DNA of 64,000 nt. Origin: Anthonomus grandis grandis (Eukaryota; Arthropoda; Insecta; Coleoptera; Curculionidae). The first letter of the stretch is position 1. Every line of letters begins with the position of its first letter. The notes beneath the pieces are model-generated. The model was not told the DNA's origin, ran no database searches, and saw nothing but the letters and a program-made list of their open reading frames with translations. The DNA lies in contig NC_065546.1 of NCBI RefSeq assembly GCF_022605725.1, positions 46,620,227 to 46,684,226 of the forward strand, given 5' to 3'. Shown one piece after another: positions 1-11,444 of the stretch. The position numbers and the translations under genes were made by a program.

Positions 1-3000
1 AAAATTGATTTATTCGTTGCATTAGCTGACATGGGAAATAGATTTCATATACGCATTCAACGGAAATAAATCGTTTATTTTGCTACAATACTGTCCGACC
101 ATTTTAATTTTGTTTGGGGTTGAGATTTTAAATCGAAAAATAACCCGTTTGTGTTCGGTTAAATGCATTTTTACAATAGGGTAAAATGGTGATTGAAGTG
201 ATTTTAACGTTGTCAAAAAATAACTTAAAACGTCAAATTTATTTGGATTTTGGACAGGATTAAAAACTTTTGCGTTAATTTAAGCTCTAAATTAATTTTG
301 CAAAAGAAAATTAATGAGATTAAGAAAAAATATAAATAATACTAACGTGATCGATTATCTTAAGATAATTCGAGTCAATATGAAGAGAAAATGATAATTT
401 TATGGGTCAATCATAAAAGTAATGTACTTTTTATTTTAGGCAATTAAGATATTCAAATTCAAAATTTATTGCAATTATTTTAAGTGATATAGATATAATA
501 TATATCTTATTTAGACTGCACAACAATAGATTATATTCTGTGTGTGCACATGTTATATTAGATATATGAAAAATATTTATAAGTGATGATAAATATAATA
601 TTACACGAACTAGTTCAATATATAAATGATGAAAAGAACAAGTTATACCACAAAATAGAGTAGCAAGAAAGCATGGAAACCATTTAGTAAGCCAGTCTAT
701 GTTATTTATAAATAACAAGTAAGTAGTATGTATTAATTTTGCGTTAAAAACAGACTTTTTTTGACATTTTCCAAGTTTTACATTTTGTGTCACTGCTTTA
801 TACAAATAATTTGTCCCTTGATATGTATTTATATTATGCTTTAATATAAAATTGATTTAACCTTCATACATTAGCTTCACAGAAAAGAGCAGTAGATGAG
901 TACATCTTAGATTTTCTTATAATAGGTTTTAATACATACTTCTATGTAATTACTAAAGGTTTTATACTACTTTTATTTGTTGCTCCCCAACCAGAAATAC
1001 TATTATTAAAAATAGTTTTTATGAGATATAAATAAACTTACTTTAATAAATCATAGTCCATTAACCGCCTTAGTTGGTAGAATTTCTAAATGAGCTTTCT
1101 AATTTTGGCTAATATGTATTGTATAAACGCCAACTGATTTAGATTTAAGTCAATAACTATTCCGAGATTTTCTTAAGTGACATTAACACTGAAAATTACC
1201 TGAACAGGTATAATGATGAATAGTTAGGCTAAAAATGCAAACTTAAGAACTCACTATATTCTCCATTTTTTATATTTTGTCCAGGCATTAAATATTATAC
1301 TTTTTTTAATAAAAATTAATTGCGGAAGGTTTAATGTAAAATGTAAATAACAGAATACGGATTTGGTGAAATCCCTGAAAGTTAGTGAGTTTATAAAAAT
1401 TATACCAAAAAATAATCAAAGAATCAAACACAAATTAAAATAAATCAACAACATCTTAAAAAATCTATAATTGAAATAGCAAGATTCTATTTCAGGTATT
1501 TGTAATTTCCTTTTAATTTGCAAAGAATTTAAAATAATCTTTAAATATTCATTAGAAGTTTGATGCAATGTAGCGTTTTATTTTTCTACTTCTTATGTTC
1601 ACTAATGTCCATTGATAATTCATTAATTTCAATAATTACATTAATAATTTCAGTCAACTTCTTCTATTCATATTTCTTTAAATTCACACTGTCAATGACA
1701 CATTACTACTGTAACGCATCACTCTCCTGGTTTAATTATCCATGCTTTCTGTTGACGGTCCGTCACTTTTCTGATTGGTCTTAACTAATGCTTTCTTGGA
1801 TGGCTGATATTGACAACTCAGGCGAGAGGTGGGGTCGTTACTGATTTAGTCGGTACTAGATCCATTTTTTGAGGACTCGTTCCCGTGGCGCAGGTAGGCG
1901 CACACGTAAAAGGCCAGTTTTTTATTTCCGAAGTTTGTGAAGCAGGAAGTGGCCAATATGGTTTGTAATTTATAGTCCATCTTGTTCCTTTAGGGAACCA
2001 TTTAATTCATAATTCTGGTGCAGGATGCCCAAGATTTTGATGGATAGAGAATGAAACTTAGCAAGGGTTTTACTTTTCCGTTTTCCTCTTTATTTTTATT
2101 GAATTGTTGATGACTGCAAGCTTTTGATTTCCCCGGGAAATAGCTGAAAGCGGTGGAGCTGGAGCCAGAGTTATAGCTAGTATTAGAGATTCCCAGTCCG
2201 GATAGCTGAGCTACAAATGGCATACGTTCACAGCCTTGGTTTTGAAGGCGAGCCGTTCATTTCTTGGAAGAATATACAGGCCAGTTTATTCCATTTATTT
2301 AAATATTACTAACCATAGATTTGTCTCACTTATTTAAATTTTTATTAACCTACCTTTAATTTTAATTTATTGCTACAAATATTTAATCAATATCATAATT
2401 TAATACGTCAATTTCTTATCTATAATTTTAGTTATTTTTTTTGTTCAGTATTTTTTAGTACCTTTTTTAGTAGTTAAGTAGATATAACTCGGTCAAGGCT
2501 GATATGCCTTAGGTAAAAAGGTTCATGAACTTTCCCCTGCGTACTACAAATATATACAAAAAATTTTAATAATTGCAATTTATTTTTCAAGTGTTAAAAT
2601 CTACCTAGTAGCGAAATCATAATTTAAATGTTACTTTTGTCAAATTTATTTTAATTATATCAACATTATTTATATTTTAATTCATAGCAAATTATTAACA
2701 TTTATCAAATTAGAACATGAGGTGTGTACATATCTTTGATGTAAATATAATTTGGTTGTATTGTTTAGATTTTTTTGCCTCTTTAAATTTACCTTATCCA
2801 GGGTCATTTAATTGTTAATTAAAACCTATATACCAAGTCTTTTTCTTAGTTTTCTTTCATTTATAAAAAAAAAACTAAGTGGCGCCCTCTTATTTAATAG
2901 TTATAATCAAGTTTAGATTCTTTAATAGCCAGTCATAAGTGAACCTTCAAACAATCCCAAGCCTCCAATAATTCTGAGCTACCGTCTGCAAACTCTTGGC

Positions 3001-3040
3001 AAAATAGTAACACTGTAAAGTTAACGCCACAGTAATTTTA
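1..3040. other. AT-rich stretch without a recognised gene
   Basis: This stretch is strongly AT-rich. Reading frames of 60-124 codons on the minus strand (for example 22-216 and 431-805) and on the plus strand (1560-1784) have low-complexity composition and no motif I recognise. I regard them as chance openings. The only compositionally different part is 1790-2285, listed separately. Confidence 0.5.
1790..2285. other. Base-balanced segment of unknown identity
   Basis: This segment has clearly higher GC than its surroundings and includes phrases such as GAGGACTCGTTCCCGTGGCG. A minus-strand frame (2002-2223) encodes a Ser/Lys-rich peptide, and longer stop-interrupted readings exist on both strands. 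None matches a family I know. It could be an old retroelement piece, a gene fragment or a regulatory island. Confidence 0.3.
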
Positions 3041-3049
3041 CAGGAATTT

Positions 3050-4740
3050 AATTAAATAATATTTTATCAAATTTTTGGAAAATATATATATGAAATTCTT
3101 GTCATTTTTTTAAATTATAATTCATTCATAACACTCGGATTCCAAAAATCAAAAAAGGTCAGAAAAATCCAAACATGTTTTTCAGAGAAGTGAAATAATT
3201 CTTTATTTGGTTCGAGAAATCTATCATAATTTATTTTTATGACTAAGAATTTTAGATAATTTTTAGATATTTGATGTAATTTTATCATATTTTCCAGACA
3301 TTTGAAATATGTTTTAAGTAAATCTCTAACATATAATTAAAATTTAAAAAGTACCTTAACGAAATAAAAAAATAGTTACAATAAAACTTCTATACATATA
3401 TTTAGATAAAAATGATATTTATTTATCAAATTTTTGGAATATAAAAATATTTTTAACTTATTTAGGTTTTTAAAAATCTAAGTTTCCAAAAAAAAGAACT
3501 TTGATGAGTTTTGATTAATTCATGAGTATTCTTTTTTGGTAAATTTGGATTTTTTAAAATCTTAAAATTTTCAAAATATATTCTGTTCTTCCAGGAATAA
3601 ATTGTGAGGAATTAACAAAAAATTCAACAAAAATCAAAAAAGGCCGTAATTTTCGTCTTCTCAAGGTATCATATTTAATATGTAAATGCATCAAATTTTT
3701 TCATATTTGAAGAAATTTTCTTCATGCTTAGGATTTCTTACTTATAGGAATTGTAAATAATTTTTAGTATTTTCCAAGTATTTGGTTAGCTTAAGTTTTT
3801 ACATTTTCCAGAAATTTACAAAAAAAAACCTTAAAACCCTGCAATATGTGCCTCATAGGAATAACAATATAGCGTCAAATCCTGGAAAATAAGAAATTAT
3901 TTTCTACTCTTTTGAGTTTTAAAAAACTACAACAAACACTAATGACAAAGTAACTAATCACAATAAAATAAATCAGTAAAATTGAAAAAATGCATGCTAT
4001 TCTAGGCACTTGTAGTAAATTAATTTCTTTATACCTTCAAGTGATTTTAATTATATTATGTATTTTCTTGAGGTATTTGATGTAATTTTTTGATACTTTA
4101 CAGGGATTTAAAATGTTATTATATGGTTTTAAATTTTATTACAGCTTAGTAAAAGTTAGATATACCAAAGGACACTTATAAGAACTTAAAAAAAACGTCA
4201 AATTCTTGAAAGACATCCTTTTTCTTCAATAAAAATTAATATACAACATGTTTATAGATTTTTCACGATTAAAAATTCCACACATTTTTTTTAAGCAAAT
4301 AAAATTATTTTTCATTTTATTCTATGAATTTTTCATGTATTGTCAGATATTTGACAATATTTTGTTAAATTATTTAGGGATTTAAAACATTTTTTTTATT
4401 AAATCCCACAAAAATACAAAAAATACCATAAGAAACCTTAAAGAAATAAAAAAATACCTACGATAAAACTTCTACAAGATATAAAAAATATACATTTCAT
4501 TTAAACAAAAGTTAATTCACTACTTGCTTAGGTTTTCAAATAGCCAAAATTATTTCCAGAAAATTGAATTGTTTTTTGTTCCAGGCATTTGTCGTAACTT
4601 CTGTACGCCACCAAGAAATTTTAATATAAATATAAAATATTGATTTGAAATATTTTTTTCTTAAATTCCTGGAAGATTTTCAAAATTAAATTAAAGTACC
4701 TTAAAGGAGTAACAAAATAACGTAAAATTTATTAAAAGTA
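3050..4740. repeat. Degenerate tandem-like AT-rich repeat
   Basis: Related phrases recur at irregular spacings of roughly 220-300 bases. One is 'TTTTTAGATATTTGATGTAA..TTTTCCAGACATTTGAAATATG', seen near 3256, 3765, 4068 and 4335. Another is 'ACCTTAA-GAAATAAAAAAATA-(G/C)TA', seen near 3353 and 4437. Copies are heavily diverged, with no coding potential. This looks like an old satellite-like array; the unit length is only approximate. Confidence 0.45.
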
Positions 4741-5012
4741 ATATAAAGCTATATCTGCCCATTTTCCCAATACACGATCTAAAGTGCAAGAACACGTTTG
4801 TTCAAATATGGTGGATTTTACGACCTGTCAATGCTTGTCAATCTTTTGCGAAATTTTTTAAGACTATATGAATGCTTACCTGTATATACAGTGCTTTCAT
4901 TTCAAAATGAACGACCAATAACTTAAAACAAAAAAAAGGATATAAGCAGCATTAACATGTTTATTCAACAGTGCCATAAAAAATTAAAGCTATTCTATAG
5001 TGTGATATTTTA

Positions 5013-5498
5013 AAGGGCATACAATTTACCACCCAACGGTTTGTAAATAATATAAGTTTATGGACTTTAACAGTGGCTGTGAAAAGGTGTTTAAAAATAA
5101 ACAATTTAATCAGTTCAAAGAATTTATTTTATTAAGTGCCCAAAATATGCTTCGCGAGATACTAATAATGTTTTGATATTCCTCACGGACATTGGCAAGT
5201 ATTTGTCCGCTAATATCACTACATTCGCGAGTAATTCGATCCTTAAAATCTTTGTTTATTAAATACCCCCAAACGAAAAAATCTAGTTGTGTTAAGTCTG
5301 GCGACCGTGCGGGCCATTTAATTGCACCACGCCTGCCACCACTCAATAAAAATGAAAAATTGTTTGCTATTTATAATAATACGTGACACTATGACGTAAC
5401 CATTTGACCTATTTTAATTTTTTATTAATTTAAGTTTTTTAACTGTCTTCTATTACCACACATTTTTGCTTACCTTATATATCAACCTGTATGCCCTT
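5013..5498 (-). mobile_element. Short mariner-like deletion derivative
   Basis: The outer ends are an 11-bp inverted repeat, AAGGGCATACA at 5013-5023 and its reverse complement at 5488-5498. Each is followed by a TA dinucleotide (5011-5012 and 5499-5500), as expected for Tc1/mariner target-site duplication. Inside lies only the C-terminal part of a transposase gene on the minus strand. At 486 bp it is far too short to be autonomous and is best read as an internally or 5'-deleted copy. Confidence 0.6.
5110..5346 (-). pseudogene. Mariner-family transposase C-terminal fragment
   Basis: The reading frame encodes 78 residues. Residues about 11-29 hold 'WPARSPDLTQLDFFVWGYL', the conserved block around the last catalytic acidic residue of the IS630/Tc1/mariner transposases common in insects. 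The following helix-rich tail also fits that family. The N-terminal DNA-binding domain and the first catalytic Asp are absent. It sits inside the TIR-bounded 5013-5498 element and cannot encode an active enzyme. Related fragments occur at 41024-41515, 44245-45100 and 53501-54493. Confidence 0.8.
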
Positions 5499-5869
5499 TA
5501 AAAAACACTTAGGGTAGCCATTTCAAATATAAAAGTTTTTGTTAATAAAATATCTATTATTTCCAGATATGTTTGGTCGCTATTCGCTGGTATGTCAACC
5601 GATTTGTGACAATTTAAATGAGGAACTGATTGATAGAACTTTGTCAAATATACAATTATACTTTGCATACCTAAATTGACGTTTTCTTTAAAAAATTGAA
5701 AATAAAAACTTGAAAGTAAAAGCACATATGTATTAGTGAGATCCAACAAGTCATTTGTGACTTAGCGTACTTAGATCTGTATGATACCAACTTTGAATAC
5801 AGAGGCATATGCCATTATATTCAATACCATAAGTAGTCTAATCTATACAAGTGCGAGTTGTAATTTGTT

Positions 5870-5965
5870 AATTTAATAATAATAATAAGTCTTTATTCTC
5901 AGTGCTAGTATAATGCAGGTACAATAGGTTGGCTGGAATAACAGGCCTAGAAATAACATTCTTAA
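5870..5965 (-). mobile_element. LINE 3' tail fragment
   Basis: Read on the minus strand, the sequence ends in 'CACTGAGAATAAAGACTTATTATTATTATT', a polyadenylation-like signal followed by a short ATT tandem repeat. Many insect jockey/CR1-like retrotransposons end this way. No coding sequence remains, and the clade is inferred only from the tail style. Confidence 0.5.
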
Positions 5966-6725
5966 AGATCTTCAACCACTTGCCTAATTATATAAAAACA
6001 ATTAAGTCACATAGATCATTTAAGTAACATCATTACGAGTTACAAGACAATTTTTTTTCGTTAATAATCCAGTAAATTTTCTAATATATCCTTTGTAAGC
6101 CTAATAAAATACACTTAATAATATATGATTTTCCTTAATAAAGACATTACATAGCAATTTATGTCTTAAAATACTTCCTCAGATTTGGAAAATAATTCAC
6201 CCTATAAGTGAATAAGTCCCCCGCGATAAACCTTGCATAATAACATAATTACCGTCCTTCATTTGAATATCACAGCAGCGTAATAAATTAAGCCAATTTC
6301 GTTCCACAAATCGACACGAACATGAAAAAGAACTAATTAAGAAATCGGGAAAACTCATTAGGAGCTAATTAGTTAACTTTAATCGAAAGCCGTTTTCATC
6401 GCGATGCAAGAAGGCGTAACGTCTGGTTAATTTTTAGTTTTTGAAGTAAAAGAATTTACTGAAGTTCGGCAATTGCCGCAGTTCAAAAGCGGTCCGCGCC
6501 CCTCGCCCCACAACTCGTTTTGTTTACTTTGAAATGCAATTTAAAAGTAGATTTTTATTTTGTGCCGGTCGGGACCGAGACTGCGTTCGCCCGATGAACC
6601 TGGGAAACAATTTTCGGGTCTAAATAAAACAGAAAGAAAAGTTTCCGGGTATTTAGGGAACTAATCACATTTTGTGTTGATTTTTGCTACTGCGAACCTA
6701 AATGAATATTGTCGAATAAAACGTT
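5966..6725. other. Non-coding stretch with a GC-rich island
   Basis: No gene is visible. Positions 6370-6640 are unusually base-balanced for this window (for example GGTCCGCGCCCCTCGCCCCA and GCCGGTCGGGACCGAGACTGCG). They lie beside several homeodomain-type TAATTA/TAATTAG words at 6330-6375. This could be a regulatory element or promoter, but the sequence alone does not show which gene it would serve. Confidence 0.35.
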
Positions 6726-6729
6726 ATAG

Positions 6730-7151
6730 CTCATGGAAATTGTACTGAAAAAGGGGTGCTACCTCGCATAAAATGAGGTAGTTCTTATTTTTTTATATGT
6801 TTTATCTAATCAAATGATAATAAGAAATCCAATTTTTCGACCTCGAAAGCCCTCCGGATCATTGTTAAATATGCCAAAAACCGTTAAATGTTCGCACTTT
6901 TTTCGGTTTTTGTCAATTTTAACCATCAAGGACTTGCATTACGGTAAAACTCGTTATATACAATCTAAAAGCTAATAAAATTTGCAAAAAAATTAGACTA
7001 TTTTGGCTAATGTAAGTAAAATAGTTTTTTAGGTATGGCATATCAAACTTCTGCAAAATTTTGAAAAAAAAATTTTTTTGACTTTTTTTAGTTTTTGTCA
7101 ATTTTTACCAATAAGAACCTATTCTACCAAAAAGTTGTCATTATATTGTGA
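6730..7151 (+). repeat. Left terminal inverted repeat of CXC element
   Basis: This pairs with 9589-10010 in inverse orientation with moderate divergence. Shared landmarks include CATGGAA-TTG-TAC near the tip, CCCTCCGGATCATTGT, ACCATCAAG-CATT and AGTTTTTGTCAATTTT. The open minus-strand frame inside it (6919-7101) is not thought to be a gene. Confidence 0.8.
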
Positions 7152-7775
7152 AGACTGGATAATTTTTCTACAAAATGACACTACTCTCACTACTCTCTAC
7201 TAAATGACACTAATTACTTCGTTTAATTAAACCTAATAACACCTGAGATACAGCTGTTCAAAGCTGCAGTAGAATATAGATACTATACGTACTATGCACT
7301 ATTATAAGATAATTTAATTTTGGCATAAATACATCATCATAAAAAATCCAGATGTAATAGTTTTTTATTATAATAGTATCCCTAATAGTATAATTATAGT
7401 ATATAGTACAATAGTATTTTTATTCCCAATTTAAGCAGTGAAAAACTGTCAACGGCTTTTCCTTTATATTTAATCAAAGAAATGCCGCCAAGCTTTGGGG
7501 TTGCCGCAGAGGATATTTGACTTAATATGCCGCTTTTTTTTTCGATTATTAGCAAATTCAGTTGAATCCTACGATGCGTAATAATAAATTGATTTGCTTC
7601 GCTACAGCTCAGTTCATCGCGTCGCGTCAGTCCAGTCGAATCGGTCACAACTATAATTTTGTCGAGTTAGATACGTTGTTAAGTTAAAATTTTTTAATAG
7701 TTACGCGGCGCGTTTAGTTTAAAAGTAAAACAACAACAATAAACTTTATACTAAATAAACATTAAAATAAAAGTG
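7152..7775 (+). promoter_or_regulatory. Leader and possible promoter of CXC-element gene
   Basis: The stretch between the left TIR and the first ATG becomes GC-richer at 7600-7720. It contains GCGTCGCGTCAGTCCAGTCG, in which TCAGTC matches the arthropod initiator consensus, followed by an A-rich leader. The minus-strand frame at 7394-7648 lies over this region and is probably a shadow. Promoter function is inferred from position and the initiator-like word only. Confidence 0.35.
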
Positions 7776-8620
7776 ATGGAGGGTGCAACACCCTCCGTAG
7801 ATTCTTGCTTCATATGCAATGACAGTTTAAGTGAGGGTGAGGTGATTTTAGTGAAAAAGAGAGCAACTTTGCTTGCGTGTAGTATTAAATTAAAAAACCA
7901 GGAACATGAACGTTTACTAAAGAAAGTGTGCGACATTTCAGTGCACCGTGGTTGTCAAAAACGATACACTAATCCCAAATTAATAAAAGCAGTTGTGCAA
8001 CGTGGGGAAAACGAAGTAAGATCAGCGAGACCAACAAGAAGCTCAACTCAGCAGTTCAACTTTAGAGAAAACTGTTTTTTATGTAGAGAGCAAATAACTG
8101 CTGAATTCATTGAAGCTCAGAAAAAAAACAAGCCCGAAAAAAGAAATAATGTGATTGCCGTGGAAAACTTCAGTTGGTTTCATCCATATTAAAAGCAGCG
8201 AAGAAAAGAGGCGATGAATGGGCACTGAAAATAATCGAACGCATTTCAGAAGATATCGATTTGCCTGCACTAGATGCCAGATATCATAATTTTTGCCAGA
8301 AGAAGCTCAGTGTCAATTTTTGTTTGACGAAGTTGACAGAGTTATTAGGTGAGAATACGCTTGATGTACGAACCATTAAAAGTCGCCTACTAGTTACTAT
8401 ATCAAACAAAACTCCGCTTGTTTGCTTTAAATATACAGGATACCAAATCTTATCTGATGCGTGGTATACCGAACAGAAATCCGATCCCCAAGAAGAGCGA
8501 CTCCGGGTGGTTAAGGCAGCAGCTGATATTATCCGGGAGGATATTCGCTCTCGAGTATGCAACACAGAATACCCAAAAATGCTGCAAGATTTCACTGTCT
8601 GCGCACGTACCAACAGGTAA
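7776..8620 (+). pseudogene. Zinc-finger N-terminal half of CXC-element protein
   Basis: An ATG at 7776 opens a frame to 8192. Near 8170 the reading shifts to the frame that runs to 8620, so one frameshift separates two halves. The first half has 'CFICNDSLSEGE', then a His/Cys pair in 'SVHRGCQKRYT', then a second 'CFLCREQI' knuckle. The second half completes that finger with 'DARYHNFCQKK' and is followed by a helical region. This order of two treble-clef-like fingers is typical of a repeated, uncharacterised insect protein family that ends in a CXC domain. The frame ends at 8620, just after CAACAG-GTAAAGAG, which could be a splice donor or a deletion edge. No catalytic residues are visible. 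Confidence 0.65.
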
Positions 8621-8943
8621 AGAGATTATTTTTTAACTTCGACTCGAACGCGAAAAAGAGAAGTTCTATAAGTTTATCAGTTTTTTTGTTTGCATAAGGT
8701 ATGTCTGTTTAATGGTTTTTTTTCTTTTGAAAGGCAATCTATCAATCAGGAAATATTCTTATAGCTATTAATTGGCTCATATCAGTGGTTCCGGTGATTT
8801 TAACATCGCGTTATCTAATTTGAAATCAATGAAAATTCTATCTACCAAGTATTCGCTGTAGTCGTCATCGTGATTCGTCGACACGAGGTTTTTGAGGGTT
8901 TAATTATAAATGTTTTAAAAATATAAAATGTTTAATTATACTG

Positions 8944-9264
8944 ATGACGAAACCACCAGCTCCTCAGCTCCTGCTCAACATGATTTCCTGCACTTGCAAG
9001 AAAGGTTGTACGTATAACTGCGGCTGTAGAAAAGCAGGACTCAAATCCTCGGCTATTTGCAACCACTGCAGCGGTAAATCTTGCGAGAACATACCTGACC
9101 TTATTTACGACATTGATGAGTCACTTATTGACAATCCACCGTCAGATGACGATTTATATCTACCTGATGAGGAAGAAGTGCAGACAAGGCAGGCTGCCTC
9201 CAAAGCAGGTGCTATAGATTTAGGGGACCAGCCTGGTCCATCAAAGATTGAAAAAAATAACTAG
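8944..9264 (+). CDS. CXC (tesmin/TSO1-like) domain C-terminal piece
   Basis: The frame encodes about 106 residues. Residues 14-50 contain 'MISCTCKKGCTYNCGCRKAG' followed by 'CNHCSGKSCEN', the spaced cysteines of a CXC DNA-binding-type domain. One usual cysteine after 'GLK' is replaced by Ser. An acidic tail (DDDLYLPDEEE) follows. AATAAA-type signals lie just downstream at 9266 and 9385. It lacks its own promoter or N-terminus and is most likely the last coding block of the gene starting at 7776, with the middle lost. Annotation as a separate protein would be misleading. Confidence 0.65.
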   Translation: MTKPPAPQLLLNMISCTCKKGCTYNCGCRKAGLKSSAICNHCSGKSCENIPDLIYDIDESLIDNPPSDDDLYLPDEEEVQTRQAASKAGAIDLGDQPGPSKIEKNN

Positions 9265-9588
9265 AATAAATATAATAAATTAGCAAGTTTAGTAGGTTCT
9301 TAAAATACATATTATCATATTTATAATATACATATACGTACTAATATACATATACTTATGTCATATTAATGTCATAAATATATCAAAATAAAAAGTTTGT
9401 ACTTGCAACAACGTTTTTTTTTTTTTAATTCACAATACCTACAAATTTATATTTAACTGTCGAACTTTTGCACAAACAGTCCTTATAATGTTTGCTCTCA
9501 TCTCATCAACTTTGGACCTCTGTGTCTCCAGTGCTATTATGTCTAAATAAACGAAATTACTGTCATTTTGTTGAGAAATTAATTGTTT

Positions 9589-10010
9589 TTTACAATATAA
9601 TGATAACTTATTTATAAACTAGTTTCTTAATGCTTAAAATTGACAAAAACTAAAAAAAAACTTTTTCTTTTTTGGAAATTTTGCTGAAGTTTGACACGCC
9701 ATATCTTGAAAACTATTTTACTAACAGTAGTCAAAATGATGTCGTCTTTTTTCAAATTTTATTTACTTTCAGATTGTATATTACGACATTTACCGCAATA
9801 TGACTTATATTGCGGTAAATGACTTGATGGTCAAAATTAACAAAAAATTAGGAAAAAGTGCGAAAATTTAAAGAATTTTGAAATATTTTACAATGATCCG
9901 GAGGGTTTTCGATGTCGAAAACTTGGATTTGTTATAACTACTTCATCAGATATAACAAAAAATCAGAACTACCTCATTTCATGCGAGGTAAAATGTACCA
10001 ATTCCATGTA
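9589..10010 (-). repeat. Right terminal inverted repeat of CXC element
   Basis: This is the inverted partner of 6730-7151. It contains an extra perfect hairpin, ATTTACCGCAATAT (9788-9801) pairing with ATATTGCGGTAAAT (9807-9820), where the left repeat has only a single CATTACGGTAAAAC. Confidence 0.8.
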
Positions 10011-10869
10011 CTATTAGCAGAATAGATTTTTTTTTGGTGTTTTGGCTTTGCCAAAGCATCTTGCCATTTGGTACCACACAGGCAACCAAAAGACGTCTTA
10101 AAACCGTGACAAAAAACTCAGCAAATGACTATATTGACGTTTTTACATAGCGTCATTATGACTACCAAAAATCACGTGAATATGTCCCACCAAAATTACG
10201 TCAGTTGGGTGACGTAAACGGGACGCCTATGGGGATGTCTATTGCTGACCATTTAAAGACGTTTTTACTGACCTATTTTTTAAATATTTAATTGCGTTTT
10301 TAAAGAGCCTCAATTTTTTATACAGAGCTCTCAAATTTAGTAAAATATGTATATCCGCTGGCTCATCATTTACACTTCACTCGTCATTTATGTATATAAA
10401 AAAAATGTAATGGTAATTTTCCTGTGAATATATAACTGTAGTCCGAAAAATGCAATGTTATTTTTTTTTAAATATGATATGATTTAATTTTTGCTCATAG
10501 ATAGCCATTCTCAGGGCAACCAGAGGAACAAAATTTATTTATATATCAAAAATGGCAAGATTAGGTAGTTTTTGTATTTTAAATTACGGTACTGAAAATC
10601 AAAATGCAATAAACTTCTTTAAATACTTTTTATTCTTTTTCTTAGGGATTCATGCATTACCTTAATAATAAAATGGTTATTTCAATAGCAGTTAAGTAAC
10701 TAACACTAAATATTTTGCTATTAAAGACCAGTGCGGTGACATGTTAAGAAAGTAAAAAGTTATAAAAACACCATTCGATAACAAAATGAAATACAATACT
10801 CATTCCAACTATTTATACAAGAAGTACTAAAATCAATAAAAAGCATAAATATTAAACATAATAAAATAT

Positions 10870-11230
10870 AGAAACCACCGGCCAAAACCGGCAACTATAT
10901 CAAATGCCAAACGGAAATGCTGTAAGAATATGGTGGTAATTGATTATAAAACATCACAATATAGGAAATGTATCTTTTGAAAGATATAAATAAATTGTAT
11001 CAGATTATTTTTACCTAGTTACCCGTATGAGTGTACTACAATTAGCATCACAAAACACAAATTTGCTTAAAAACGCACAAGTGCACCAACGACGCCGCCG
11101 CCATCATGAACGCCATCCACAAACGAAAGAAGAGCACGTGACGATAATTAAGATAATTGACATCGACGGACGTCACGGGAAAGGCGTAGTGTTGCCAACA
11201 GTCCGTTGTCATCAATTTCCAACCTTTTAA
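10870..11230. other. Base-balanced island, function unknown
   Basis: The segment around 11060-11220 is GC-rich for this window. It has CAACGACGCCGCCGCCATCA, an E-box CACGTG, GACATCGACGGACGTCACGG and GTTGCCAACAGTCC. A 67-codon plus-strand frame spans 11027-11230 but is His/Arg-rich, without a recognised domain. It may be a conserved regulatory element, an untranslated exon, or part of the 10079-14620 element. Confidence 0.3.
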
Positions 11231-11444
11231 ATTTATGGAGTTTAATTACTAATTACTGATTTTTTTGCAGGAATAATTTATTCTGTCCATGAATTTAACC
11301 TGTCCAGAGCTAAATAATATTTTTACCATTTTACTACACGCCACAACATTCTAACTCGAAACTAAATCCACTGGATCTCCACACAGACCGCCATGCCGGT
11401 AAAAGGCAGGTCAATTAAGGTAAATGTACCTATCTTCGGCACTA

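Larger units (their letters stand above)
6730..10010 (+). mobile_element. Long-TIR DNA transposon with CXC-domain gene
   Basis: About 3.3 kb is bounded by inverted repeats of about 420 bp (6730-7151 and 9589-10010). The left reads TACCTCGCATAAAATGAGG and the reverse complement of the right reads TACCTCGCATGAAATGAGG; the match continues to the inner phrase TTATCATTATATTGT. Between them lie plus-strand coding pieces with cysteine/histidine fingers and a tesmin/TSO1-like CXC domain. The reading frame is broken, and 8640-8940, where most of a longer protein should lie, is non-coding. I infer an internally deleted copy. Flanking target duplication could not be defined. The proteins belong to a multicopy uncharacterised family of insects; I do not know a formal superfamily name. 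Confidence 0.75.

Noticed and set aside
431..805. 124-codon minus-strand open frame
   Set aside because: It lies in very AT-rich DNA, with hydrophobic low-complexity composition, no domain motif and no splice or promoter context.
1560..1784. 74-codon plus-strand open frame
   Set aside because: Chance AT-rich frame; no recognisable motif.
7394..7648. 84-codon minus-strand frame in the CXC-element leader
   Set aside because: It overlaps the probable promoter and 5' UTR of the plus-strand gene, with no family resemblance.
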